64,000 bases of DNA, taken from positions 310,001 through 374,000 of the forward strand of contig CANKYK010000001.1 in the NCBI GenBank assembly GCA_947488155.1, in the 5' to 3' direction. Within the stretch, counting starts at the first letter, position 1; each line of letters opens with the position of its first letter. Of this stretch, positions 54,944-62,383 are shown one piece after another. The translations under genes and the position numbers were made by a program. The DNA comes from an uncultured Erythrobacter sp. (lineage in GTDB: Bacteria > Pseudomonadota > Alphaproteobacteria > Sphingomonadales > Sphingomonadaceae). Below the pieces are notes generated by a model, which saw only the letters and a program-made list of their open reading frames with translations, searched no databases and was not told the origin of the DNA.

Positions 54944-56500
54944 TCATTCGTCAGAGGGCATGTTCAACAAGCTGATACGATCTCGTAGCTCTTGATGTCC
55001 TACGCGAAGGTGTGCTGCCCATCGCACAATCCCTCCGTCGACTTCGCCAGTCGTTTTCAATATCTCATCGTCGGTGATATCGGTCAGTCGACGCTTTGCC
55101 CGGTACTTTCGCATCAATTCATACATTGATGTACGAGACACATTCAGGGATTGAGCGGCTTTCTTGATGATCCAATCAGAATCATTCAGCGCGCTGAACA
55201 TCATCGACTTAGTGATATCAGCAGGCTTGCGATAGGCCCTTCTTGGTGCCTTGGATCTGAGGCTTTGATCATTCTGGGTAATCAGCGCCGCCTCCATTTC
55301 AGAAGCGGTCCGGAGCGGAATGGCTGTTTCGCCAAGACGTAGTTTTTGGACGGCATTGCGAAGCTCACGGACATTGCCAGGCCAATGATGAAGACTGAAC
55401 GAGAGTGCGTTGCTATAGGCGAATTGGGTAGGTCCTATTAGCGCTGTATGTTCTTGTCCTTTCATCATGAAGTGGTCCACGAGCAAGCCTACGTCGATCC
55501 GGCGCTTCCTCAACGGGGGCACCTCGATAGAGAACCCTTCAAGACGCCGAAACAAAGGTTGATTGAATGCAGATTTCTCAGCGTTGACGATGTCAAGTTG
55601 ATCCGTGGCGGCCAAAATTCTTACGTCGACGAGCTTGGATTTCTCATCGCCCAATCGTTTAACTTTGCAATCCTCCAGTACGCGCAAGAGCATTGGTTGG
55701 ACCTCGATAGGCGTCGCTCCCACCTCGTCTAGAAACAAAGTGCCTCGGTCCGCTTGTTCAAACAATCCCGCTTTGTCCGCTGATGCATCAGTGAATGCGC
55801 CGCGCCGAACGCCAAACAGCTCAGCCGCCGCTAGTGACGGCATAACCGCAGACATGTTCACGCTAACCAGCCGGTTACTTGAACGCCTACTGGATTGATG
55901 AATCGCTTGAGCGATAAGCTCCTTGCCTGTGCCAGTCTCGCCCAGAATAAGAGCGGATACATCTGTTTGCGCGACCAGTGCGATCTTTGAACGAACAGTC
56001 GATATCGCGTGACTAATGCCGACCAAGTCATGTTGATCGTTCGCCTTGTGCTGCGTCACGGCCCGGCGAAATAGCGCTAGCAAGACAGTATTCGCCAACC
56101 CAATTACGATTTCGTCTCCCAACTCAGCCATGTCGAAGACGGCCGGTTCTTCGACCAATCTGCCATTGATGGTCAGGTGGGGGAACTTCCCGTTTGGAAT
56201 GAATTTAAATTGCGTGCCGCCCATTTGCTCGATGAAAACAGGCGATCGAGAGAGGTGTGGATCGAGCAAGGGCCTCGCTTCTTGAAAGGGGCTCTTGCCA
56301 AACATGGGAACCAACCGAGAAAGCGCCGCTGTACCCTGACGGTCGAATTCCAATTGTGCAAATTCGCCAATTCGCTCACGAATAGGGTGATGAACTATTC
56401 CCAAGCATAATTTTGAGACATCCAGACGCAATGCATCAGAATCTGATGGGCCAGCGACTATTGTCTCAATTTTAAGATATCTCTTTTCATTCTCCATCAA
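54944..56500 (-). CDS. FHA - AAA+ - Fis regulator of the sigma-54 activator type
   Basis: The 518-residue protein has a phosphopeptide-binding FHA-like domain at about residues 70-145 (LLDPHLSRSPVFIEQ, LTINGRLVEE) and an AAA+ domain at about 158-395. Walker A is GETGTGKEL (187-195), Walker B GTLFLDEVG (253-261), with RRLEGFSIEVPPLRKRR and HHWPGNVREL. A Fis-type helix-turn-helix lies at about 441-466 (SDWIIKKAAQSLNVSRTSMY). The sigma-54 contact loop, normally GAFTGA, reads GAFTDA (234-239). It is divergent from the Ser/Thr kinase gene. Phosphorylation by that kinase, read by the FHA domain, is the natural model. Its probable sites are the twin palindromes at 59342-59374. Confidence 0.9.
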   Translation of the reverse strand: MMENEKRYLKIETIVAGPSDSDALRLDVSKLCLGIVHHPIRERIGEFAQLEFDRQGTAALSRLVPMFGKSPFQEARPLLDPHLSRSPVFIEQMGGTQFKFIPNGKFPHLTINGRLVEEPAVFDMAELGDEIVIGLANTVLLALFRRAVTQHKANDQHDLVGISHAISTVRSKIALVAQTDVSALILGETGTGKELIAQAIHQSSRRSSNRLVSVNMSAVMPSLAAAELFGVRRGAFTDASADKAGLFEQADRGTLFLDEVGATPIEVQPMLLRVLEDCKVKRLGDEKSKLVDVRILAATDQLDIVNAEKSAFNQPLFRRLEGFSIEVPPLRKRRIDVGLLVDHFMMKGQEHTALIGPTQFAYSNALSFSLHHWPGNVRELRNAVQKLRLGETAIPLRTASEMEAALITQNDQSLRSKAPRRAYRKPADITKSMMFSALNDSDWIIKKAAQSLNVSRTSMYELMRKYRAKRRLTDITDDEILKTTGEVDGGIVRWAAHLRVGHQELRDRISLLNMPSDE

Positions 56501-56578
56501 TTTAACTTCACCATCTTAGTTCCTTGTGCTCTGTTGGGTCATATAACGTAGTTGACTTTATTGGGTGAAGATTAATTT

Positions 56579-58762
56579 GTGCCGGAAGACTGCAATCCAG
56601 AGCGGCCAGTTGGGGTGACTCAATATCTAGGAAGATATTTGATTCTGTCCGAACTGGGCGATGGTGCGCATGGAAGCGTCTCAAAGGCCTATGACGCAAA
56701 ACTTGAACGCACCGTCGCAATAAAGAGGCTTAAGGTAGCAAATGTAGATCACAATCGGGTCGAGAAGGAAGCGAGGAGTCTTGCAAGACTGTCTCACCCC
56801 CACATCGTTTCTATCTATGAATTTTTGGAATTCGACGGAGTTTCCTATCTGATACTTGAGTATGCAGATGGACCGTGCCTGTCCGAATTGCTGAATGACG
56901 GGGCGCTGGAAGTCTCAAAACTAATCGAAATGGCTGCCGAGCTGAGCACCGCACTGGCATATTCGCACAAGCATGGCGTGCTCCACGGAGATCTGAAGCC
57001 GGCGAACATTATTCTTGCTCGAGATATTGGGGTCAAACTCGTTGATTTTGGACTTTCAAAGCTCCGCGGCCATATTGATCCCGCATCGACAATCGCACCG
57101 AACTCTGACGGGACAGAACCGCTTGAAGGCACACTTGCCTATTCCGCTCCAGAAGTAGTGATGGGTGCGGCATATGATGCACGATGCGACATATTCGCAT
57201 TGGGCTGCACACTCTTCGAGGGCTTGACCGGCAGACGTGCATTTTTTGCATCGACCGGTGCCGCGACGCTCAATGCTATTCTGAATTCACAGCCAAAGGT
57301 TCCAAGAGATGTGCGCCGCAACGCTCCAGATTGGTTCACCAATCTGGTCTTGGACATGCTTGAGAAACGGCCAGAGCGGCGCATCGGCACGATGGACGAC
57401 GTGTTAGAAGTATTCGCAAGTAACGCGACAAAGGAAGGTGGGCTGCCGATTGTATCCGGGCCTCTACGCAAGCAGAGCCTATCAAGCCGTATCTTCTCGA
57501 ACTGGCGTTATCTGGCCCCAGCTCTGCTGGCAGTAGGAGCAACCGGGATTGTCCCGAGCGATACCGAGCGCGCCGCATCGCCGCCGTTTTCAATCAGCGA
57601 ACGAATGGATGCTGCGTTTGCGCATATTCTCAACTTCACCAAAGCCGGTTCAATTGACCAAGCGAAGACAATTTACAGTTCCATTCTAAGCGAGAATCCG
57701 AAGCATGCCGGAGCCACTGCGGGCTTGGCGATAAGTTTGATTAGGGAATACACAAGCCAGGAATCTGACCCAGCGACTTTGCGGAGAGCAACGTCTCTAG
57801 CAAATGTAGCGATTGAGGAAGATCCGCACTTGGCTCTTTCTCACATTGCCGCAGGTTGGGCGGCCGAATTCAACGGTGATCTTAGTGGTGCCTTGCAACA
57901 CTATTCGAACGCTGAAACGCTCGGTCGCGACAATATCCTCTATGTCGAAGGCAGAGCGAGAAGCCTCAAGAAAATGGGCCAGTTTCAAAAGGCACAAGCT
58001 GAACTAGAACTCGGGCTTGAGACCTTCCCTGAAAGTTCAAGTTTGCTGAACGAGCTTGGCGATGTTTTGATCCGCCGTGCGGCCTATTCTGAGGCGGAGC
58101 AAGTCTTCAGACGATCCATTTCTCTCGATCCAGACAACCCGTTTGGCTACGTCAATACCGCCCAAGCGCTCCATTTGCTAGGGCGAACGGATGCGGCGAT
58201 CAAGGTTGTTCAGGAAGGCCTAGAGATCGGCGCAGATAAGAATCTGTACAACAATCTTGGGACCTACCTCTATTTCGAGGGACGGTATGAGGAGGCTGCG
58301 AGCGCGTTCGAGCGCGTACTCGAACTGGAGGGCAACAGCCACGGCTACCTCTACTGGGCTAATCTGGCTGATGCCTATCGCCAAGTTCCGTCCAAACAAG
58401 CTGACGCAAATCGTGCCTATCGCAGGGCGATTCAGATCATATTGTCAGAAACCATCAGGCAAGAAGAATCCCTGCGGATCTATAGTCGGTTGGCACTGTA
58501 TGCTGCCAAGTCCGGAGACGAGGAGCTGGCACTGTCCAATCTCGATCTCGTCTTGGGAAAGCTGGATGGACGACCCGCTGAACTCTATCGCGTGGCAATG
58601 ACTTGGGAAATCTTGGGCCGCCAGGATGAGGCATTTGAGATGCTGCAACAAGCCGTCGCACTTGGCTATCCGAAGAGCGAAATTGAGAATGAGCCGGAGT
58701 TTGCTTTATTGCGGCAAGGCCTTGAATATCAGATGCTTATGTTGGATTGGGAAACAGAATGA
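56579..58762 (+). CDS. Ser/Thr protein kinase with transmembrane helix and TPR domain
   Basis: The 727-residue protein starts at a GTG. A Hanks-type kinase domain covers about residues 17-285: glycine loop GDGAHGSV, VAIKRLK lysine, catalytic HGDLKPAN (His136, Asp138), DFG at 156-158 and SAPEVVMG. The catalytic motif is HGD rather than HRD, so activation-loop control may differ. One hydrophobic segment at about 309-327 could cross the membrane. The rest (345-727) is tetratricopeptide repeats. In PknB-type proteins the part after the helix is outside the cytoplasm; here the TPR part would be periplasmic if the helix spans. The next gene overlaps by four bases. The divergent neighbour has an FHA domain, the usual reader of such phosphorylation. 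Confidence 0.92.
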   Translation: MPEDCNPERPVGVTQYLGRYLILSELGDGAHGSVSKAYDAKLERTVAIKRLKVANVDHNRVEKEARSLARLSHPHIVSIYEFLEFDGVSYLILEYADGPCLSELLNDGALEVSKLIEMAAELSTALAYSHKHGVLHGDLKPANIILARDIGVKLVDFGLSKLRGHIDPASTIAPNSDGTEPLEGTLAYSAPEVVMGAAYDARCDIFALGCTLFEGLTGRRAFFASTGAATLNAILNSQPKVPRDVRRNAPDWFTNLVLDMLEKRPERRIGTMDDVLEVFASNATKEGGLPIVSGPLRKQSLSSRIFSNWRYLAPALLAVGATGIVPSDTERAASPPFSISERMDAAFAHILNFTKAGSIDQAKTIYSSILSENPKHAGATAGLAISLIREYTSQESDPATLRRATSLANVAIEEDPHLALSHIAAGWAAEFNGDLSGALQHYSNAETLGRDNILYVEGRARSLKKMGQFQKAQAELELGLETFPESSSLLNELGDVLIRRAAYSEAEQVFRRSISLDPDNPFGYVNTAQALHLLGRTDAAIKVVQEGLEIGADKNLYNNLGTYLYFEGRYEEAASAFERVLELEGNSHGYLYWANLADAYRQVPSKQADANRAYRRAIQIILSETIRQEESLRIYSRLALYAAKSGDEELALSNLDLVLGKLDGRPAELYRVAMTWEILGRQDEAFEMLQQAVALGYPKSEIENEPEFALLRQGLEYQMLMLDWETE

Positions 58763-59292
58763 CGAAGAAACAGAAACAATACTTTGCGCTTGAACTTATG
58801 TTCGACGTGAGCCAAGTCACCAAGGCGCTTAACTACAAGTTCTCAGGCGAAAATGGTTCCATTTTCCAGGAAAGCGGCTTGTGCGCTGGCTGCTTCCATT
58901 TTGGCGACGGAGGCATATTGGAAATCACCGTCACTGGCATTGGACGGGTAACCGATGACTTTAGCTATAAGATCAACAACCTGACAATCGCGTCTCTTCC
59001 GACCTCGCCGATCCCGGCCAAACATCTGTCGCCTTTTGACAAAAAACGCGCCTGTGTTTCTGTCGACAAATGGGGACCGTTCAAGCACACTGATAAAGAT
59101 CTCACCATGATCTCAACCCGTGCGGCGTTCCCGCTCAAGATTGCAAAGTCAAACGGCCAGTGGGAGATTTCAGGATACCTTTCCGTCACAATCAAGCGGC
59201 GTAACAAAAAAGGCAAGATGGTCAAAGAAACGCGCCTGTTCTTCTTTGATCCCGAGGGAACAACTGGCTCTGGCGGAGACATCGTCGGTTAG
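58759..59292 (+). CDS. Unknown 177-residue protein coupled to the kinase gene
   Basis: The ATG overlaps the kinase stop (ATGA), so it is co-translated with the kinase. The protein is soluble and appears all-beta, with alternating strands (ILEITVTGIGRV, YLSVTIKRRNKKGKM) and a Gly/Ser-rich end (TTGSGGDIVG). A CAGCF segment near residue 45 holds two cysteines. No signal peptide or membrane helix is seen. I do not recognise a family. Its tight coupling suggests that it is a kinase substrate, regulator or partner. Confidence 0.8.
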   Translation: MTKKQKQYFALELMFDVSQVTKALNYKFSGENGSIFQESGLCAGCFHFGDGGILEITVTGIGRVTDDFSYKINNLTIASLPTSPIPAKHLSPFDKKRACVSVDKWGPFKHTDKDLTMISTRAAFPLKIAKSNGQWEISGYLSVTIKRRNKKGKMVKETRLFFFDPEGTTGSGGDIVG

Positions 59293-59341
59293 TCCGGTCA
59301 CTCACGGCGACAAGCAAAGCGTATCCGCTTGCCAATTGGAC

Positions 59342-59374
59342 GTGTCGGACACGCATTTTGAGTGTGTCCGACAC
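59342..59374. promoter_or_regulatory. Twin palindromes, probable enhancer (UAS) for the sigma-54-type activator
   Basis: Two copies of the near-palindrome GTGTCSGACAC lie at 59342-59352 (gtgtcggacac) and 59364-59374 (gtgtccgacac), 22 bases centre to centre, or two helical turns. Together they also form one 12-bp perfect inverted repeat (59341-59352 / 59364-59375) with an 11-base loop. They are centred about 87-109 bases before the expected transcription start of the downstream promoter, the classical distance for an enhancer-binding protein with a Fis-type domain. Confidence 0.7.
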
Positions 59375-59427
59375 GGGCCGACGCCAACTACGAACTACTC
59401 AAGTTATTGAAGTTAAACATAATAGAG

Positions 59428-59446
59428 TTTGGCATCCTTCGTGCAG
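59428..59446 (+). promoter_or_regulatory. Candidate sigma-54 (-24/-12) promoter
   Basis: The sequence tttggcatccttcgtgcag has GG at 59431-59432 and GC at 59443-59444, exactly 12 bases apart as in TGGCAC-N5-TTGC, with the flanking TTGGCA and TGCA preserved. Start of transcription would be near 59456, about 47 bases before the ATG of the next gene. A site of this kind is expected to need an activator such as the AAA+ protein at 54944-56500. Confidence 0.7.
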
Positions 59447-59502
59447 AGCTTTCGGTGCGGCCATCCTGGCTGCTCTGAACCATCTGAATGGAGGACATAG
59501 TT

Positions 59503-60705
59503 ATGTCTGCTGCAAACGACGCAATGAAGGCGCTTACAGAACAATGGTATAACGCCCTGACCCAAGGTCTTGGTCTCGACCAAGCCCATTTCCAACTTGC
59601 TCAAGGTGCGACCGCTCTTGGCACCACCGACGACGCAATCTGGAATATTCTTGATTCGATCCCGCCTGTATCAGTGAACAATTACTTCAACCCGGCCCAG
59701 CACAACAGCCTTTCCACCACCTACGGCGCGGTAATCAATAATCTCGTCCCGCAAGGCGAAGCCGGGATGCAGACCTTGCTCAAGAACAAATTTTTGAGCT
59801 GGACCAAATTTGCGAACGATCCCGCCAATCTACCCAAGCCGATGCCTAAGACTGCTTCAGGCGGGCTGGATTTTGTCCAGGCCCAGAAGGATCAGTTTCA
59901 GCAATGGTGTTTGCTAAATGCGATCGATACAGCGACGATGAACAACGGCATCACTCAGATCGACCAACTCGATGTCATATCCGTTGCGGTCGCAAGCTGG
60001 CGGGCTGCAAATGGCGTCTATGCCTACACCGCCAATCAGGCCTCTCTCACGCAGGCGGTGAACCAGGGGCAAGCCAAATCTGTTGCGCTCGATAGTGCAA
60101 CAACCTCGACCGACACCACCCATTCTTGGGCTAAAGTCAGTGCGTCAGGCCTGTTCGACTTCTTCTCCGCAGGTGGCAGCGGAAGCTGGGACAAATTCAC
60201 CGAAGAGCTTCACAGCAAGGGCGTCGACATGAAGGTTGAATACGCCTCTGTCGCGCAGGTTAGCGGTGGCCCCTACGCAAAAGAAGCACCCAACAATCCC
60301 GACCTCGCCGATTGTGTCCCGTGGTTCAACACCGCGGCGCTGAAGACCGCGCAGGCGAACAACAACAACAAGGTCTGGAAACATGCGGCCCCGACCTGGG
60401 ATCAGACCTTTGGTCCGAACGGCAACCTCAAACGCCTTTCGACCGCACTGATCGTTGTTGATGGAATCAAGTCCACCATGACCTCAAAAGCGTCGGTCGC
60501 CAAGGACAGCCAGGAAAGCTTCAAGACCGCTATCAGCGGCGGGTTCTGGCCGTTCTTCAGCATCAGCGGCGAAGGCGGCTGGGAACACGACACGACCTTC
60601 AACGATGATGGCACATTTACCGTCACCTCAGAATGCAAAAAGGGCAACCCAACGGTCCTGGGCGTTCTGGTCGACGACGTCGATGATGTCATCGGCGGGG
60701 CCTGA
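59503..60705 (+). CDS. Unknown 400-residue protein, sigma-54-driven by position
   Basis: Starts at the ATG after GGAGG (an in-frame GTG/ATG-like start 15 bases earlier is less likely). No signal peptide or membrane helix. The N-terminal half looks helical (LTEQWYNALTQGLGLDQAHF). The C-terminal half looks like a beta-rich domain containing VPWFNTAAL (Pro273, Trp274, Phe275) and LKRLSTALIVVDGIK. It ends with a Gly/aromatic-rich SGGFWPFFSISGEGGWEHD segment. The C-terminal order PWFN - STALIV - SGGF is shared in weak form with the next gene (SWFN - STMFVA - SGGS). I do not recognise a named family. Confidence 0.8.
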   Translation: MSAANDAMKALTEQWYNALTQGLGLDQAHFQLAQGATALGTTDDAIWNILDSIPPVSVNNYFNPAQHNSLSTTYGAVINNLVPQGEAGMQTLLKNKFLSWTKFANDPANLPKPMPKTASGGLDFVQAQKDQFQQWCLLNAIDTATMNNGITQIDQLDVISVAVASWRAANGVYAYTANQASLTQAVNQGQAKSVALDSATTSTDTTHSWAKVSASGLFDFFSAGGSGSWDKFTEELHSKGVDMKVEYASVAQVSGGPYAKEAPNNPDLADCVPWFNTAALKTAQANNNNKVWKHAAPTWDQTFGPNGNLKRLSTALIVVDGIKSTMTSKASVAKDSQESFKTAISGGFWPFFSISGEGGWEHDTTFNDDGTFTVTSECKKGNPTVLGVLVDDVDDVIGGA

Positions 60706-60753
60706 CCCCCACGCGCTTTGAGCCTGACCTGAGGGCATTCAAAGCGCAAATAG

Positions 60754-60789
60754 TGATCATGCCCAAGCCTTTGAGCTTGGGCATGATCA
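60754..60789 (+). terminator. 15-bp perfect hairpin between the two related unknown genes
   Basis: The arms tgatcatgcccaagc and gcttgggcatgatca pair perfectly around a 6-base loop. No U-run follows, so it is more likely a processing or partial-termination element that lets the first gene be expressed more than the two after it. It lies 49 bases after the stop of the 400-residue protein gene. Confidence 0.65.
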
Positions 60790-60853
60790 TCACACCCTCC
60801 CACTCGATCCAACCGGTTCTTCCGGTGCCTGGCGAACCAAGAGGCTTCCCGCA

Positions 60854-61822
60854 ATGTCATTCATGCTCACAAACTTTCTTGAAGGTGTACAAAATAGTGC
60901 AGATAGCGCATCCGGCGATACAGTATGTGCCGCTGCTGGGCTGCCGATCACCAACGATGCACAGGTAATCCTTCCGACGCGGTCGTGGGATTGGCCGAAT
61001 GCGAATGCGAACTCGACGCCATACGCCCAATTTCAGTTCGCTGACACAATTCCAAAGTCGATAGCTGGCGGCCAGGAATACGCCGCATCCTCCGACAGTT
61101 TTTCAAGTAATTACAAAACTTTCCTGGAGATGATTCCGGTCGACAAGTTTCCTTCGTCGTCAATGTTGCAAACCGCGAAAGAAAATGTTGCCAAACCGAC
61201 TTTGTCACCGGACGGAACAGCACCGCCAGCCGGGTGGTGCAAGGTGAAACGTTCCGGCGTCTACAGGTGGGCCCCGGTCTGGGAACTGTCCATTTCATCA
61301 AGCGATTGGTTCAATAAGGTTCAGTCCGGCGAGATTTCCAATCCAAACTCGTTCACGATCGATCTGACCAGCAGGGCTGAACGAGACACCTATTTGACCT
61401 CAGCCAACGGTAGCGCGCTCTTGCCAATGACTTCACCGACAGGTTTGGATTTCGAATCCATCACAATTTCCGCCGATTGTTGGGGCCAGGTTTCGATTCT
61501 GCCTGGGTCTTGGTTCAATTCCGCAATGATCAAGTTGGGTAAAACTTTCTTGTCAGATCAAGAGGTGTTTTTCGGCGACGATGGGCTGCTGCGCGGCAGA
61601 GTATCGACCATGTTCGTCGCTTACAAAGTCTCGTTCAAACTCAACTCAAAAACGACGATCAGCGAAGCCGTTCAGACCCAGTTGGATCAAGCCAAAGACC
61701 CCCAAATATTTGGGCAATCGGTCGCCAAGAAATCTGGCGGCTCTGCCGAAAAGTCAGTGACTTTTTCAAGCATCAATCAAGGTGCCTCGATCGTCGCGGC
61801 AATCATTGAATCCTATTCTTAA
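60854..61822 (+). CDS. Unknown 322-residue protein related to its upstream neighbour
   Basis: No signal peptide or membrane helix is visible. A loop-rich N-terminal part contains a Trp-rich stretch (GVYRWAPVWELSISSSDWFN). The C-terminal part has ISADCWGQVSILPGSWFNSA (Trp220, Phe221), DGLLRGRVSTMFVAYKVSF and a final SGGSAEKSVTFSSINQGASI. The order of these elements parallels the C-terminal half of the protein at 59503-60705, suggesting a shared domain. In a few larger families the '[PS]WF' element precedes such a domain, but I cannot name one with confidence. Probably in the same transcript as the preceding gene. Confidence 0.78.
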   Translation: MSFMLTNFLEGVQNSADSASGDTVCAAAGLPITNDAQVILPTRSWDWPNANANSTPYAQFQFADTIPKSIAGGQEYAASSDSFSSNYKTFLEMIPVDKFPSSSMLQTAKENVAKPTLSPDGTAPPAGWCKVKRSGVYRWAPVWELSISSSDWFNKVQSGEISNPNSFTIDLTSRAERDTYLTSANGSALLPMTSPTGLDFESITISADCWGQVSILPGSWFNSAMIKLGKTFLSDQEVFFGDDGLLRGRVSTMFVAYKVSFKLNSKTTISEAVQTQLDQAKDPQIFGQSVAKKSGGSAEKSVTFSSINQGASIVAAIIESYS

Positions 61823-61875
61823 TCACCACCAGATCCCTGCGCATGCTGCGTTTGGAATAACAAAAGGAGAATACA

Positions 61876-62301
61876 ATGCCTCAACTTGTGAAGATCAGTC
61901 CCGATGGAGCAGCCCCGGTTTGGGGTTTCCATGGCCCATGCAAGACCAGCGACATCAAGAGCGCTATCAATCGGATCGCAAAAGGCCTGAACGGCGACGA
62001 TCATGTAATCGACATCATGTCTGGCACGCATGGTTATTGCAACGGTCGTATTGGCGCCGTGGCTAGCCGAGATGAACGCTTTCTCGCTGCCGACAAAAGA
62101 CTGCTTTCACCGCAGACGGCTGGCGGCAAGACGGTGAAGCTTGACGTGCACGACTTTCACAACGCGAATTTTTCGGGACCTGATCCCGTTACGGCAGCCA
62201 TGGCCAAGCTGAACGGTGAAATTCGCCGGATCGTTGGAAGCGGCGATGGAAAGGCACATACATTCCTGCTCGCCTACTGCTGCAGCGGGGGCACCGACTA
62301 A
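61876..62301 (+). CDS. Unknown 141-residue protein with caspase-like His and Cys motifs
   Basis: A strong ribosome site (AAGGAG) precedes the ATG. The soluble protein has a hydrophobic strand plus loop DHVIDIMSGTHGYCNG (His52) and a late strand plus loop HTFLLAYCCSGGTD (Cys135/136). The first recalls the SGHG and the second the DxCxSGG active-site motifs of clan CD (caspase/CHAT) peptidases. The spacing of 83 residues is longer than usual, and the protein is short and ends right after the cysteine motif. The peptidase reading is a suggestion only. It lies 82 bases before the IS6 element. Confidence 0.75.
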   Translation: MPQLVKISPDGAAPVWGFHGPCKTSDIKSAINRIAKGLNGDDHVIDIMSGTHGYCNGRIGAVASRDERFLAADKRLLSPQTAGGKTVKLDVHDFHNANFSGPDPVTAAMAKLNGEIRRIVGSGDGKAHTFLLAYCCSGGTD

Positions 62302-62383
62302 TCATGCAACCATTGGACGGCTGGTCGATAGTTCTGAATCTGTGGCCAGCCGTCTGACCGCATCATTTGCGAATATTCTCCAT

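Noticed and set aside
59341..59375. Reading the twin palindromes as a rho-independent terminator of the 177-residue protein gene
   Set aside because: No U-run follows, each arm is itself palindromic, and a sigma-54 promoter lies at the right distance; an enhancer site explains more, though some termination is not excluded.
62302..62383. Possibility that the IS6 element truncated the 141-residue protein
   Set aside because: The gene ends at its own TAA 82 bases before the IS end, so there is no sign of interruption inside the frame. A lost longer C-terminus cannot be fully excluded.
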